This document shows positions 43,617-53,290 of a stretch of DNA of 64,000 nucleotides, piece after piece. Under the pieces are notes generated by a model. It searched no databases, was not told where the DNA came from, and saw nothing but the letters and a program-made list of their open reading frames with translations. The stretch comes from Pantoea cypripedii (GTDB lineage Bacteria; Pseudomonadota; Gammaproteobacteria; Enterobacterales; Enterobacteriaceae). The position numbers were made by a program, and so were the translations under genes. The DNA lies in the NCBI RefSeq assembly GCF_011395035.1, contig NZ_CP024768.1, positions 1 through 64,000 on the forward strand, written 5' to 3'. How positions within the stretch are numbered: position 1 is the first letter of the stretch; each line of letters starts with the position of its first letter.

Positions 43617-44389
43617 ACCACCTGGACCTGCGGCAGCACCTGTTGCAGGGCACTGAGCGCGCCAGGTTTGCCCTGGCCCGCGTCGCAAATCAGCAAATCC
43701 ACCTCGGCAATCGCGGCGTATTGCGTGCGGCTCACCACGCCAAGTTTGCTGTGATCTGCCAGCAGGATGGTGTGACTGGCCTGCTGGACCATGGCGCGCG
43801 CAATCGCTGCCTCGTGCGGATGGAAGCTGGTGGCCCCCTGTCTGGACTCAATGCCGACCGGAGACAGCAGCGCCACGTCGGCACGGTAACGATAAATTTC
43901 GCCCACCGTCATCTCACCGCGCGTCTGCTGTGCACCGGCAGACATCATGCCGCCCAGCAAAATTACCTGATTATTCAGCGTTTCATGTTCTTCGGCTGCA
44001 CTCAGCGCCAGCGCCGCTTGCAGGCTGTTGGTGATGATGGTCAGCCCGGACATAGTACGTAATTCTTCAGCCAGCAGGGTGGTGGTGGTGCCGGAATCGA
44101 GGAACAGCGTCTGGCCGGGTTGCAGATGCTGCACCGCCGCGATAGCAATGGCGCGCTTCTCTTTGGCCTGGGCGCTGCGTCGCTCGCGTAACGGCGCTTC
44201 TGGCTGGTTATCCACCGCCACCAGGCCGCCGTGTACCCGCCGCGCCAGCCCCTGCGCTTCCAGCTCGATAATGTCGCGCCGCGCGGTTTCCCGCGAAATA
44301 CCCAGCTCTTTGATCACGCGTTCGGTACTGACCTGATGATGTGTGGTCAGCAGCGCGCGGATGCGATGTAAACGGGTTTCCTGCAACAT
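43613..44389 (-). CDS. DeoR family transcriptional regulator
   Basis: A protein of 258 residues: N-terminal DeoR helix-turn-helix (RIRALLTTHHQVSTERVIKE, ISRETARRDIIELEAQGL) and a C-terminal DeoRC phospho-sugar sensor domain (LFLDSGTTTTLLAEELR; DHSKLG). It probably represses the divergent aminotransferase-fold gene from the direct repeats at 44453-44483 and responds to a phosphorylated metabolite. Confidence 0.88.
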   Translation of the reverse strand: MLQETRLHRIRALLTTHHQVSTERVIKELGISRETARRDIIELEAQGLARRVHGGLVAVDNQPEAPLRERRSAQAKEKRAIAIAAVQHLQPGQTLFLDSGTTTTLLAEELRTMSGLTIITNSLQAALALSAAEEHETLNNQVILLGGMMSAGAQQTRGEMTVGEIYRYRADVALLSPVGIESRQGATSFHPHEAAIARAMVQQASHTILLADHSKLGVVSRTQYAAIAEVDLLICDAGQGKPGALSALQQVLPQVQVV

Positions 44390-44452
44390 GACATTTCCCT
44401 GTGGCGAGTTCAGCGTGGGCCTAAGATTACCTGAGCTTCATCGTTCCGTCAT

Positions 44453-44483
44453 GTGTATTTGGTTGTATTTGTGTATTTGGTTG
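44453..44483. promoter_or_regulatory. direct-repeat operator between deoR-type gene and aminotransferase
   Basis: GTGTATTTGGTTG occurs at 44453-44465 and again at 44471-44483, an 18-base period with similar flanking TATTT/CATTT. The position between divergent genes suggests binding by the DeoR protein encoded at 43613-44389. Confidence 0.6.
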
Positions 44484-44563
44484 CATTTCTCGCCAAAACC
44501 GGCATGATATCTGTAAACGGTTATTACGCATTCACCCCTTTCACCTTCGCAACGGGAGTTACC

Positions 44564-45904
44564 ATGGCTACACGTTCCACCATCATGGATACCAACAGTT
44601 TTCGTGCTGAACATGCCGACGGCCTGGATGCCGATACGCGCAAACTGACCGATAAACGCAGCAAAGTGTTGGGCGAGTCGTATCGCCTGTTCTACCGTAA
44701 GCCGGTACATCTGGTGCGCGGTGAAGGGCAGTATCTGTGGGATGCCGCAGGTAACAAATATCTCGATGTGTACAACAACGTGGCGAGCATCGGCCATTGC
44801 CATCCGGCAGTGATTGAGGCGGTGAATCAGCAGATGAAGATGCTGAACACCCATACCCGTTATCTGCACGAACGTATCCTGGATTACAGCGAAGAACTGC
44901 TGGCAACCACCCCGGACGCCATCGACCGCGCGATGTATATGTGTACCGGTTCGGAAGCCAATGACCTGGCGATTCGTATTGCGCGCTCGTTTAGCGGCGG
45001 TACCGGCATTATCGTTTCGCAGGAGGCCTACCACGGCACCAGCGACCTCACTTCTGGCGCGTCACCGGCGCTGGGCACCGGCCAGCCGCTGGCCCCGACC
45101 ACCCGTCTGGTGCCACCGCCAGATCACTATCGTGTCAATGCGCCTGATCTCGGTGAGTGGTTTGCTAATGAAATCCAGAAGCAAATCGACGACATGAAAG
45201 CGCACGGCATCAAGTTCGCCGGTTTCCTTGCTGACTCCATTTTCTCCTCTGACGGTGTGTTGCCCAACCCACCGGGATTCCTGCAGAAAGCGGTGGAAGT
45301 GGTGCATGCCAACGGCGGTATTTTTATTGCGGATGAAGTGCAACCTGGCTTTGCCCGTACCGGTGATGCGTTCTGGGGCTTCGCCCGTCACGGTGTCGTA
45401 CCGGATGTGGTCACCACCGGTAAACCGATGGGCAACGGCATTCCGGTGTCTGGCCTGCTGGCGAAAAGTGATGTGCTGGCGGCATTCAGCGATGAGATTC
45501 CTTACTTCAACACCTTTGGTGGCAACCCGGTGGCGATGGCAGCCGCGCAGGCGGTGCTGAAAGTGATCAAGGAAGAAGGTTTGCAGGAACATAGCCGTGT
45601 GGTGGGCGCGAAGTTGCAGGCCGAACTGGCGAAGCTGATGGACCGCCATGAAGCGATTGGCGATGTGCGCGGCGCGGGCCTGTTTATCGGTTTCGAACTG
45701 GTTACCGATCGCAGCAGCAAAACGCCGGACAAGGCGCTGGCGCTGGATTTGATTGAGAAACTGCGCGATCACCATGTGCTGACTTCAGTGGCGGGTCCTT
45801 ACGGTAACGTGCTGAAGCTGCGTCCGCCGTTGGCGTTCCAGGAAGGCGATATCGACTGGCTGGTGGGTGCGCTGGATCAATCGCTGACGGAGCTGGGCCG
45901 GTAA
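44564..45904 (+). CDS. class III aminotransferase-fold PLP enzyme
   Basis: A protein of 446 residues. PLP motifs: SIGHCHPAVIEAV, CTGSEANDLAIRIAR, FIADEVQPGFARTGDAFWGF and the Schiff-base lysine in VVTTGKPMGNGIPVSG. The GKPMGNG-x-PV pattern is that of the AGXT2L/ethanolamine-phosphate phospho-lyase branch rather than ordinary transaminases. Ethanolamine phosphate lyase activity is known from Erwinia, and the DeoR-type sensor would fit a phosphorylated substrate, but no ethanolamine kinase is beside it. Start ATG 44564 follows a GGGAG site; the longer frame runs over the operator. Confidence 0.75.
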   Translation: MATRSTIMDTNSFRAEHADGLDADTRKLTDKRSKVLGESYRLFYRKPVHLVRGEGQYLWDAAGNKYLDVYNNVASIGHCHPAVIEAVNQQMKMLNTHTRYLHERILDYSEELLATTPDAIDRAMYMCTGSEANDLAIRIARSFSGGTGIIVSQEAYHGTSDLTSGASPALGTGQPLAPTTRLVPPPDHYRVNAPDLGEWFANEIQKQIDDMKAHGIKFAGFLADSIFSSDGVLPNPPGFLQKAVEVVHANGGIFIADEVQPGFARTGDAFWGFARHGVVPDVVTTGKPMGNGIPVSGLLAKSDVLAAFSDEIPYFNTFGGNPVAMAAAQAVLKVIKEEGLQEHSRVVGAKLQAELAKLMDRHEAIGDVRGAGLFIGFELVTDRSSKTPDKALALDLIEKLRDHHVLTSVAGPYGNVLKLRPPLAFQEGDIDWLVGALDQSLTELGR

Positions 45905-45917
45905 ATTAATTTTACCT

Positions 45918-45941
45918 GGTCGGGATAAATCCCGACCCTAC
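45918..45941. repeat. GTAG-type REP variant
   Basis: On the minus strand, GTAGGGTCGGGATTTATCCC and then GACC: the same GTAG head and ATTTAT core as the other units but with different stem bases paired in compensation. It lies directly before a terminator. Confidence 0.7.
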
Positions 45942-45942
45942 A

Positions 45943-45969
45943 AAGGGGTACGGTTGCCGTACCCCTTTT
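45943..45969 (+). terminator. terminator after the aminotransferase gene
   Basis: AAGGGGTACGG-TTG-CCGTACCCCTT followed by TT; a GC-rich hairpin that should end the transcript from 44564. Confidence 0.75.
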
Positions 45970-46108
45970 GCCAGATTCTTCAAATCCTTATCATTACTAA
46001 GGCATTGATAACCCTTTTCCGGATCATGAATTTAACTATAATGATCCAACTGCTTACGCGGCACGCCAGCGAGGTCGTGCTGCTCAAACACTAATGGAGA
46101 GGAAGAAC

Positions 46109-46726
<618 letters not shown>

Positions 46727-46743
46727 TCAGTCCTTAACTGCAC

Positions 46744-46775
46744 AACCGGTGGCTCCATGCCGCCGGTTTTTTTTA
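46744..46775 (+). terminator. sodA terminator
   Basis: ACCGGTGGC-TCCAT-GCCGCCGGT followed by eight T residues. Confidence 0.88.
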
Positions 46776-46909
46776 ACAGAATCTAAACCGACCCTCAACG
46801 AAAGCGATATTCCCGCCAGTGATTGCAACGCATCGAAACTTATTAACCCGCCGTTGATAATTTGGGGCATATAGTTGCGCCAATTAGTCCTGCGAAGCAA
46901 AAAATAATC

Positions 46910-47878
46910 ATGTCTACGATAATTAATACTGAGACGAATAATGATTCGTCAGCCTCTCTTTTTCTGCAGTTAATAAGCGGAAAGTTTGTGCCGAATAAAT
47001 TATGGCGCAGTAAAAATTTCCGTTTTAAATTTGCCTTAAGATCTCTTGTTTATCCTGTTACTACCCACCGTTATCTGCATGAACTGGCGGCATTGCCACA
47101 GTTGCCGCAAATGTTAACGGTGCAGGGGTTGCTACCGGCTAAACTCCATCGTCCTTATCTGCGCGCGGGTTTTAGCGTGGCGCAGCGCGCGCAGGCCATT
47201 CTTGACCACTATCATCTGATGGCTGGCCTGGAAAACGCCACCCTGCGTCAGATGCTGCAAAGTCCCGGTGATAACTTGCTGGCAGGCTTTAAAGGTAAGA
47301 ATGGCGAATCTTTCACGATTCACTGCTGCCCGGGACGTTTCGATCGTGAAGGCGAAATTACGCTGGAATTACATTATGAAGGCATGTTAATTGCTTCGCT
47401 GTCTTTCTCTATTTTTAATGAGAATCAACAACGCAGTTTATTAATTGGCGGTTTGCAGGGACCACGCAAACATATTTCTAATGATGTGATTCGTGATGCC
47501 ACCAAGGCGGCGCACGGTTTATTCCCTAAACGTCTGCTGATGGAAGCGGTATTTATTCTGGCCGAACAATGTGGCGTGCAGGTCATCAGCGCGGTAGGAG
47601 ATACCACCCACGTCTTCCGCAGCCTGCGCTATCGTCACAGCAAAGGGGATCACTTCTTTGCCAGCTACAGTGAATTCTGGCAGTCATTAGGTGGTGAAGC
47701 GCGGGCGGATGGGATATTTACGCTGCCGCTGCATATGCCGCGTAAGGCGCTGGAAGAGATTGCCAGCAAGAAACGTGCGGAGTATCGCCGTCGCTATGAA
47801 CTGCTGGATAACCTGACACAACAGGCATTGCTGGCAGCCGGGGTGGAAGTGGTACGCGACGTGACTCACGCCGCGTAA
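46910..47878 (+). CDS. VirK/YbjX family protein (DUF535)
   Basis: A protein of 322 residues with typical YbjX features: NKLWRSKNFRFKFALRSLVY near the N terminus, EGEITLELHYEGMLIASLSF and HFFASYSEFWQSLGG toward the end. The family includes VirK of Shigella and YbjX; it is linked to envelope stress and peptide resistance, but the biochemical function is unknown. Start ATG 46910 is chosen because homology begins there. Confidence 0.82.
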   Translation: MSTIINTETNNDSSASLFLQLISGKFVPNKLWRSKNFRFKFALRSLVYPVTTHRYLHELAALPQLPQMLTVQGLLPAKLHRPYLRAGFSVAQRAQAILDHYHLMAGLENATLRQMLQSPGDNLLAGFKGKNGESFTIHCCPGRFDREGEITLELHYEGMLIASLSFSIFNENQQRSLLIGGLQGPRKHISNDVIRDATKAAHGLFPKRLLMEAVFILAEQCGVQVISAVGDTTHVFRSLRYRHSKGDHFFASYSEFWQSLGGEARADGIFTLPLHMPRKALEEIASKKRAEYRRRYELLDNLTQQALLAAGVEVVRDVTHAA

Positions 47879-47885
47879 CCGCGTA

Positions 47886-48248
47886 TCAGAACGGCTGCTT
47901 CGCGTAGCCGGTCATCACTTTCAGTCCCATCTCGCGTCCGAGCGCGGTCATTGGGTGTACCACCACCAGGCCGCGCACGCTTTTCTTCAGCGCACCCAGA
48001 TTGGCCTGCTCTTTTTTGGTGATCTCACGGCTGAACGCCAGTTTTTGCAGCTGTTGCGCTTCTTTGCTCAGCTTCTCGTCACGCACACCGCGCAGGCGTT
48101 CAATCTCCACCACCAGCGCTTCTTTTTCTTTCAGCAGCGCACCAAGTTTTTCGGCATCACCGGCTTCCAGCAGCTGTGGTTCTTTGCGGTTCAGGGCATC
48201 CAGCTGATCGCTCAGGCGTTTGATCTCAGCTTTTTCTAGTTCTTTCAT
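47886..48248 (-). CDS. YibL-like ribosome-associated protein
   Basis: A protein of 120 residues, very charged and coiled-coil-like in the first 80 (LEKAEIKRLSDQLDALNRKE, LLKEKEALVVEIERLRGVRD), ending VVHPMTALGREMGLKVMTGY. E. coli YibL sits downstream of mtlR, as here, and copurifies with ribosomes. It converges with the ybjX-like gene seven bases away. Confidence 0.9.
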   Translation of the reverse strand: MKELEKAEIKRLSDQLDALNRKEPQLLEAGDAEKLGALLKEKEALVVEIERLRGVRDEKLSKEAQQLQKLAFSREITKKEQANLGALKKSVRGLVVVHPMTALGREMGLKVMTGYAKQPF

Positions 48249-48316
48249 CGGGAAAACTCGTTAAGGAAAACAGGGAAAGGATACATCAATTCGCCAGCAT
48301 TGTGCAGCGTTCGCCC

Positions 48317-48368
48317 GGTGCGCATTAATGCGCACCCTACAACTGTAGGGTCGCCATTGATGGCGACC
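48317..48368. repeat. pair of GTAG-type REP variants before yibL
   Basis: Minus-strand unit (48317-48340) GTAG + GGTGCGCATTAATGCGCACC and plus-strand unit (48345-48368) GTAG + GGTCGCCATTGATGGCGACC. Both keep the GTAG head and a 20-base palindrome but differ from each other and from the major type by paired changes. Confidence 0.78.
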
Positions 48369-48376
48369 TGGCTGGC

Positions 48377-48922
48377 TCAAACTGCGGGCTTTTTAAATGC
48401 CTGCTTATGGGAAATGCGGGAAATCAGCTCGGTGAGTGATAACACCATGGTGGAGCGCACCATCTGCAAATAACGCTGCTGCTGCATGGCGCGCAGTTCT
48501 TCGTCATCGCGCGTGAAGTCTGGTTGTGGCGGCCAGGCGGCGACGCAGTGCAGTTCGCGAAAAGGGCCGAGAATTTCGTCGTCGGTAAAGCGATACTCGC
48601 TGGTGTCGTGGTTTAACTCTTCGCGCAGTGCCAGCAGCAATTCACAATCTTCATATTCATGCCGATTGATCACGCCGAGGCCGTAAATCAGTTTCAGGCG
48701 TACTGACATCTCGCCGAGCGGACCATTGCCGAGCAGCAACGGTTCGACGGCGTATTTCACGGCGTAATCATCCTTGCGGAAAACCTGCAGAACCAGCAGG
48801 TTAACCGCTTCGGCCAACAGCTCAGCGGCGGCGATCAGAAAGCTTCTCACCGAACGACCGGCGTTCAGGCGCTCAAGCACCCGGTTTTCAAAAGCTTGCT
48901 TCTCTTCCATTATTGCCTGCAT
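48377..48922 (-). CDS. MtlR, mannitol operon repressor
   Basis: A protein of 181 residues of the MtlR/FumE-like family (RSFLIAAAELLAEAVNLLVL, MSVRLKLIYGLGVINRHEYE). It lacks a classical DNA-binding motif but moderates mtl expression. It follows mtlD by 32 bases, as in E. coli. Confidence 0.92.
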   Translation of the reverse strand: MQAIMEEKQAFENRVLERLNAGRSVRSFLIAAAELLAEAVNLLVLQVFRKDDYAVKYAVEPLLLGNGPLGEMSVRLKLIYGLGVINRHEYEDCELLLALREELNHDTSEYRFTDDEILGPFRELHCVAAWPPQPDFTRDDEELRAMQQQRYLQMVRSTMVLSLTELISRISHKQAFKKPAV

Positions 48923-48954
48923 CGTTCAAATACCGCCGTGTTACGTGGCGCGCA

Positions 48955-50103
48955 TTATGCCATAGCGTTATAAGCACTCACCACTGAGGTGACGACTTCA
49001 CTGTTGGCATCCAGCCCGGAAATTTGTGCCAGTGTTGCCTGCGGGCCTTTTTCCGCCAGCAGCGCTTCCAGCTCCTGTGCCTGCGGGTCCTGTGCGCTGC
49101 GATAATGCATCGCGGCGGCAATGCCCTGCACCAGGTTGGCATGCGGCAGCTGATATTCCAGCGTGCCCAGCGTTGGTTTGATCAGACGATCGCCCGCGCT
49201 GAGTTTACGCAGCGGCTGACGGCCTACGCGCTCAACGTCATCTTTCAGGTACGGGTTTTCAAAACGGCTGAGGATTTTCTGGATGTAGGCGGCGTGTTTA
49301 TCCGCATCAAAACCATAACGTTTGATCAGAACTGCACCGCTTTCTTCCATCGCCCCCTGCACCACGGCACGGATTTTCTGGTCAAGAATGGCATCGCGGA
49401 TGGTGGCGTGACCGGCCAGCTGGCCGAGGTAGGCGGTAATGGCGTGGCCGGTGTTCAGAGTGAACAGCTTGCGCTCAACAAACGCCATCAGATTATCGGT
49501 CAGTTCCATCCCCGGGATAGTCGGCAGATCGCCTTTGAACTGGGTTTTATCGACGATCCACTCGCTGAAGGTTTCAACGGTCACTTCCAGCGGGTCATTG
49601 CTGCCAGCTTCTGATGGCGGGACGATGCGGTCTACCGCTGAATCCACAAAGCCAACATGCTGCTCAACCCAGGCGTGATACTGCTCCGGCAGTGCTTTCA
49701 GCACATGTTGTTTCAGCTGGCTGGTGCCGCGCACCATGTTTTCACAGGCAATGATATTCAGCGGACGGACATTACCGTTATCGTGGCGTTTGGCCAGTCC
49801 TTTAGCGACGCCACCGGCGATGCGCTCCAGAATTTGCGGACCCACCGCCGTGGTAACGATATCAACCTCAGCAATCAGCGTCACGATATCTTCGCTGGCG
49901 CTGCTAACTGCGCTTACCCCTTTGACAATCTCGACTTTCGCCTGCTCGCCAACCACATGAACCGGATACTCATGACGGGCGTTAAGGGCATCGAGCACCA
50001 CCTGATTCACATCCGCAAACACCAGTTCGATACCGGCATCAGCCAGCAGCTTACCGATAAAACCACGGCCGATGTTACCTGCTCCAAAATGTAACGCTTT
50101 CAT
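48955..50103 (-). CDS. MtlD, mannitol-1-phosphate 5-dehydrogenase
   Basis: A protein of 382 residues, as in E. coli. The NAD-binding motif MKALHFGAGNIGRGFIG opens the chain; the catalytic region has KLFTLNTGHAITAYLG. It oxidises mannitol 1-phosphate to fructose 6-phosphate. ATG 50103 is preferred to the upstream frame, which reads into the intergenic palindromes. Confidence 0.96.
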   Translation of the reverse strand: MKALHFGAGNIGRGFIGKLLADAGIELVFADVNQVVLDALNARHEYPVHVVGEQAKVEIVKGVSAVSSASEDIVTLIAEVDIVTTAVGPQILERIAGGVAKGLAKRHDNGNVRPLNIIACENMVRGTSQLKQHVLKALPEQYHAWVEQHVGFVDSAVDRIVPPSEAGSNDPLEVTVETFSEWIVDKTQFKGDLPTIPGMELTDNLMAFVERKLFTLNTGHAITAYLGQLAGHATIRDAILDQKIRAVVQGAMEESGAVLIKRYGFDADKHAAYIQKILSRFENPYLKDDVERVGRQPLRKLSAGDRLIKPTLGTLEYQLPHANLVQGIAAAMHYRSAQDPQAQELEALLAEKGPQATLAQISGLDANSEVVTSVVSAYNAMA

Positions 50104-50128
50104 AATTTGACCCATATCAAATGACGAT

Positions 50129-50176
50129 GGGGCGGGCATATCCGCCCCGGAACTTGGGGACGGGCATGCCCGCCCC
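50129..50176. repeat. two GC-rich hairpins between mtlA and mtlD
   Basis: GGGGCGGGCATATCCGCCCC at 50129-50148 and GGGGACGGGCATGCCCGCCC at about 50156-50175 are adjacent palindromes without a T-run. They are placed to stabilise or partly end the mtlA message. No GTAG head, so a different class from the other REPs. Confidence 0.65.
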
Positions 50177-50195
50177 AGGGAAAAAGACTGATATA

Positions 50196-52130
50196 TCAGG
50201 CGGTGGTTTTGCTGCCAGACAGCAGGTCCAGCACATCCTGTACGCTGGTGGTATTCGCCAGCTTCTCAATCACGCTTTCGTCGTCCAGCGCGTTGGTCAG
50301 GCTGGTGATCACTTGGATGTGTTCATTATTGCGTGCCGCAATACCAATCACCAGGCGTGCCACGTCATCCGCTTCTTCGCCAAACTTCACGCCCGCCGGA
50401 TACTGGCAGAATACCACGCCCGTTTTCAACACGCGGTCTTTGGCTTCCACCGTGCCGTGCGGTACCGCAATCGACTCACCGAGGTAGGTCGGGGTCAGTT
50501 TTTCACGCTCCAGCATGGCATCGATGTATTCCGGCTGCACGTAGCCGCCTTTCACCAGTTGCTCACCGGCAAAGCGAATTGCCTGCTCTTTGTTACTGGC
50601 GCTCAGGCCGAGGAACACGTTATTCGCACCCAGTTTAAACAGATGCGCGCTGCCGTCGTCATAGCTGTCGGCCAGGGTGGTCTGCACGGTTTCGCGATGC
50701 GCTTCGCTGCGATTCGCTGCCACCAGACGCTCGGTCAGGTTGGTGTACAACGCGCTGTCGAGGAAGTTGTTCAGCGAAATATGCTGTGCCTGCGGTGCCT
50801 GGCGCATAGCGCGTTCAGTCAGGTCGCGGTGGGTAATCACCAGATCCACATCACCCGGCAGGGCGTTGATGGCGCTGTTGGTCACCGAAATATTGCTCAG
50901 ACCGGCATCCTGCACTTTCTTACGCAGCACGCCTGCACCCATGGCGCTGGAACCCATACCGGCGTCACAAGCCACAATGATTTTACGCACATGGTTCAGG
51001 TCAACGCTCATCGCGTCACCGGCAACCGGTGCACCTGCCACGCTCTGTCCTTTGGACTGCGCTTTCATGTCCTGCATACGTTTGGTTGCGGCTTCGATAT
51101 CGTCTTCTTCTTTCACTTTGCTGGTTTTCAGCAGGATAGAAGAGACAACGAAGGAGACAGCAAACGCCGCGATGATGGCGGTGATGTTAGCGAAGTAAGT
51201 GCCTTTCGGCGTCATTGCCAGCACCGCCAGGATTGAACCCGGAGAAGCCGGAGAGACCAGGCCACCGTGCAGCACGGTCAGGGTGAACACGCCAGTCATA
51301 CCACCGAGGATCACCGCCAGCAGCAGACGCGGTGCCATCAGCACGTATGGGAAGTAAATTTCGTGGATACCACCAAGGAAGTGGATGATTGCTGCACCAC
51401 CGGCTGATTGTTTGGCGCTACCGCGACCAAAAATCATATACGCCACCAGCACGCCCATACCCGGGCCTGGGTTGGCTTCAATCAGGAAGAAGATGGATTT
51501 GCCGACTTCACTGGCCTGCTGGATACCCAGCGGAGAGAAGATACCGTGGTTAATGGCGTTGTTGAGGAACAGGATTTTCGCCGGTTCAACAAAGATCGAG
51601 GTCAGCGGCAGCAGGTTGTTCTGCACCATCAGGTTCACGCCAGCGGCGAGAATATGGGACAGGCCTTCAACCAACGGACCGATACCGATAAACGCCAGCA
51701 GCGCCAGCAGCATACCGATGATACCGGCAGAGAAGTTGTTAACCAGCATCTCGAAGCCGCTTTTGATCTTGCCATCAACGGCGCGGTCAAAATGTTTGAT
51801 CGCCCAGCCGCCCAGCGGACCGGCAATCATCGAGCCGAGGAACATTGGCATATCGGCACCGACAATCACACCCATGGTGGTGATTGCGCCGACCACGCCG
51901 CCACGGTCACCACCCACCAGACGACCACCGGTGAAACCAATCAGCAGTGGCAGCAGATAGGTGATCATCGGGCCGACGAGTTTCGCCAGCGTCGCGTTGG
52001 GGATCCAACCCGTTGGAATGAACAGTGCTGTGATGATACCCCAGGCGATAAACGCACCGATGTTAGGCATCACCATATTACTCAGAAAGCGACCAAAGCT
52101 TTGAACTTTGACCTTCACTGATGAGGACAT
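50196..52130 (-). CDS. MtlA, mannitol-specific PTS enzyme IICBA
   Basis: A protein of 644 residues with three domains: membrane IIC (about 1-345), IIB with the phospho-Cys in VACDAGMGSSAMGAGVLRKK, and IIA with the phospho-His in SIAVPHGTVEAKDRVLKTG. It takes up mannitol and phosphorylates it at C1. Start ATG 52130 is the one matching the family N terminus (SSVKVKVQSFGRFLSNMVMP). Confidence 0.97.
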   Translation of the reverse strand: MSSSVKVKVQSFGRFLSNMVMPNIGAFIAWGIITALFIPTGWIPNATLAKLVGPMITYLLPLLIGFTGGRLVGGDRGGVVGAITTMGVIVGADMPMFLGSMIAGPLGGWAIKHFDRAVDGKIKSGFEMLVNNFSAGIIGMLLALLAFIGIGPLVEGLSHILAAGVNLMVQNNLLPLTSIFVEPAKILFLNNAINHGIFSPLGIQQASEVGKSIFFLIEANPGPGMGVLVAYMIFGRGSAKQSAGGAAIIHFLGGIHEIYFPYVLMAPRLLLAVILGGMTGVFTLTVLHGGLVSPASPGSILAVLAMTPKGTYFANITAIIAAFAVSFVVSSILLKTSKVKEEDDIEAATKRMQDMKAQSKGQSVAGAPVAGDAMSVDLNHVRKIIVACDAGMGSSAMGAGVLRKKVQDAGLSNISVTNSAINALPGDVDLVITHRDLTERAMRQAPQAQHISLNNFLDSALYTNLTERLVAANRSEAHRETVQTTLADSYDDGSAHLFKLGANNVFLGLSASNKEQAIRFAGEQLVKGGYVQPEYIDAMLEREKLTPTYLGESIAVPHGTVEAKDRVLKTGVVFCQYPAGVKFGEEADDVARLVIGIAARNNEHIQVITSLTNALDDESVIEKLANTTSVQDVLDLLSGSKTTA

Positions 52131-52270
52131 AAACCCACCCCTTATTGAGACGCGCCGCAATAAGAGAGCGCGTTTGTTTTTGTTAAGACGTTACGGCGGG
52201 GGCCGTGGCATTACTGTATGCAGGCGGACTCTAGCACTAGTTTATGACGCTGCGTAGGGCACGGAATAAG

Positions 52271-52480
52271 TGTGATTTAGATCACGCTTATTTGGGGTGT
52301 GCAGGGTGCTATTTGGTGATATTGATCACAAAAAGGCAGTGTAAGAAAAGTACGATGCCGAATATTTAACCAAGTCAGGCTGATAAATGTGACGATAATC
52401 ACTTTTTTCCGGGGGTGGTTTGTTTCATAAATGTGATGATGATCACAAACAATTTATGGTCGAAAATGCGCCAGATCACA
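52271..52480. promoter_or_regulatory. array of CRP-like boxes upstream of mtlA
   Basis: Four clear CRP-type dyads: TGTGATTTAGATCACG (52271-52286), GGTGATATTGATCACA (52315-52330), TGTGACGATAATCACT (52388-52403) and TGTGATGATGATCACA (52432-52447), plus a weaker half at 52467-52480. E. coli mtlA is likewise controlled by several CRP sites, so glucose repression of mannitol use is expected. Spacing between boxes is 44, 73 and 44 bases. Confidence 0.85.
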
Positions 52481-52542
52481 CAATGACGGGGGGGAGGTCA
52501 TGCAGAAAAGGGGGATGTAAGGAAGTGACAAAAGTCTGAAAA

Positions 52543-52565
52543 GCGGGTAATCCATGATTACCCGC
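52543..52565 (-). terminator. terminator after yiaF-like gene
   Basis: GCGGGTAATC-ATG-GATTACCCGC on the minus strand, followed by TTTTCAGACTTTT. It closes the yiaF-like gene before the mtlA control region. Confidence 0.8.
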
Positions 52566-52573
52566 CTGAAGTT

Positions 52574-53290
52574 TTACTGAAAACCGCTCTGTACGGCATT
52601 CTGTGCCTGGGTCAGCGCCTGCGCATTGCTGGAGAGGGTAGTCATCAGCGCGTTGTACTGTGTTGCCTGATCCTGGGTCGGGAACTGCACGCCACCATTA
52701 TTAAAGGTGACACGGGTACCCTGCGATTGCAGGTAGTCACCGGTCTGGACTGCGGCCTGGCTCAGTGCCTGCAATTGCGGCAGCAGTGGCATCAGAGTGC
52801 TGGCGGGTTGCGTCACCACTTTGGTGAAGACGCTGTCATACACTTTTTTCAGGTCGTCCGGTTGTTTCAGTGCGGCGTGGCTGCTGTCCGCCTGCATTTT
52901 GGCGGCCTGAATCTGCTGGGTCAGTACGCTGAGATTGCCGCTGGCCTGGCGCAGTGTGTCACGGCGCGTCAGATAATCCTGGGGCACGCGAATGGCGGCC
53001 AGCTCATCAACGACCGGGCGCATACCCTGTTCAACCGCCTGATTGACCTGCTGAGAGAAGCCATAAAGGATGGCGTAATCGCTGGCATAGTTACCGAAGG
53101 TTTGTTTCTGGTTTTCGCTCAGGCTGGGCAGATGCTCGCCGCTGCGCATCGCGGTGTTCTGGAGAAAATCGGTAAAGGCTTTGCGTTGATCGCCTTCTTT
53201 ATCGCCACAGGCGGTAAGTTGCAGCACGGCGAGCAACGTAATCATTAACATGCCGCTACGCATCCAGATGCGGGAAATTCCTGACGCCAT
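52574..53290 (-). CDS. YiaF-like DUF3053 lipoprotein
   Basis: A protein of 238 residues with a signal peptide and lipobox LQLTAC-GDKEG, so probably a lipid-anchored envelope protein. DUF3053 features follow (FGNYASDYAILYGFSQQVNQ, LRQASGNLSVLTQQIQAAKM). The mature part is helical and glutamine-rich. Function unknown. The true start may be M10 or M14 rather than M1. Confidence 0.82.
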   Translation of the reverse strand: MASGISRIWMRSGMLMITLLAVLQLTACGDKEGDQRKAFTDFLQNTAMRSGEHLPSLSENQKQTFGNYASDYAILYGFSQQVNQAVEQGMRPVVDELAAIRVPQDYLTRRDTLRQASGNLSVLTQQIQAAKMQADSSHAALKQPDDLKKVYDSVFTKVVTQPASTLMPLLPQLQALSQAAVQTGDYLQSQGTRVTFNNGGVQFPTQDQATQYNALMTTLSSNAQALTQAQNAVQSGFQ

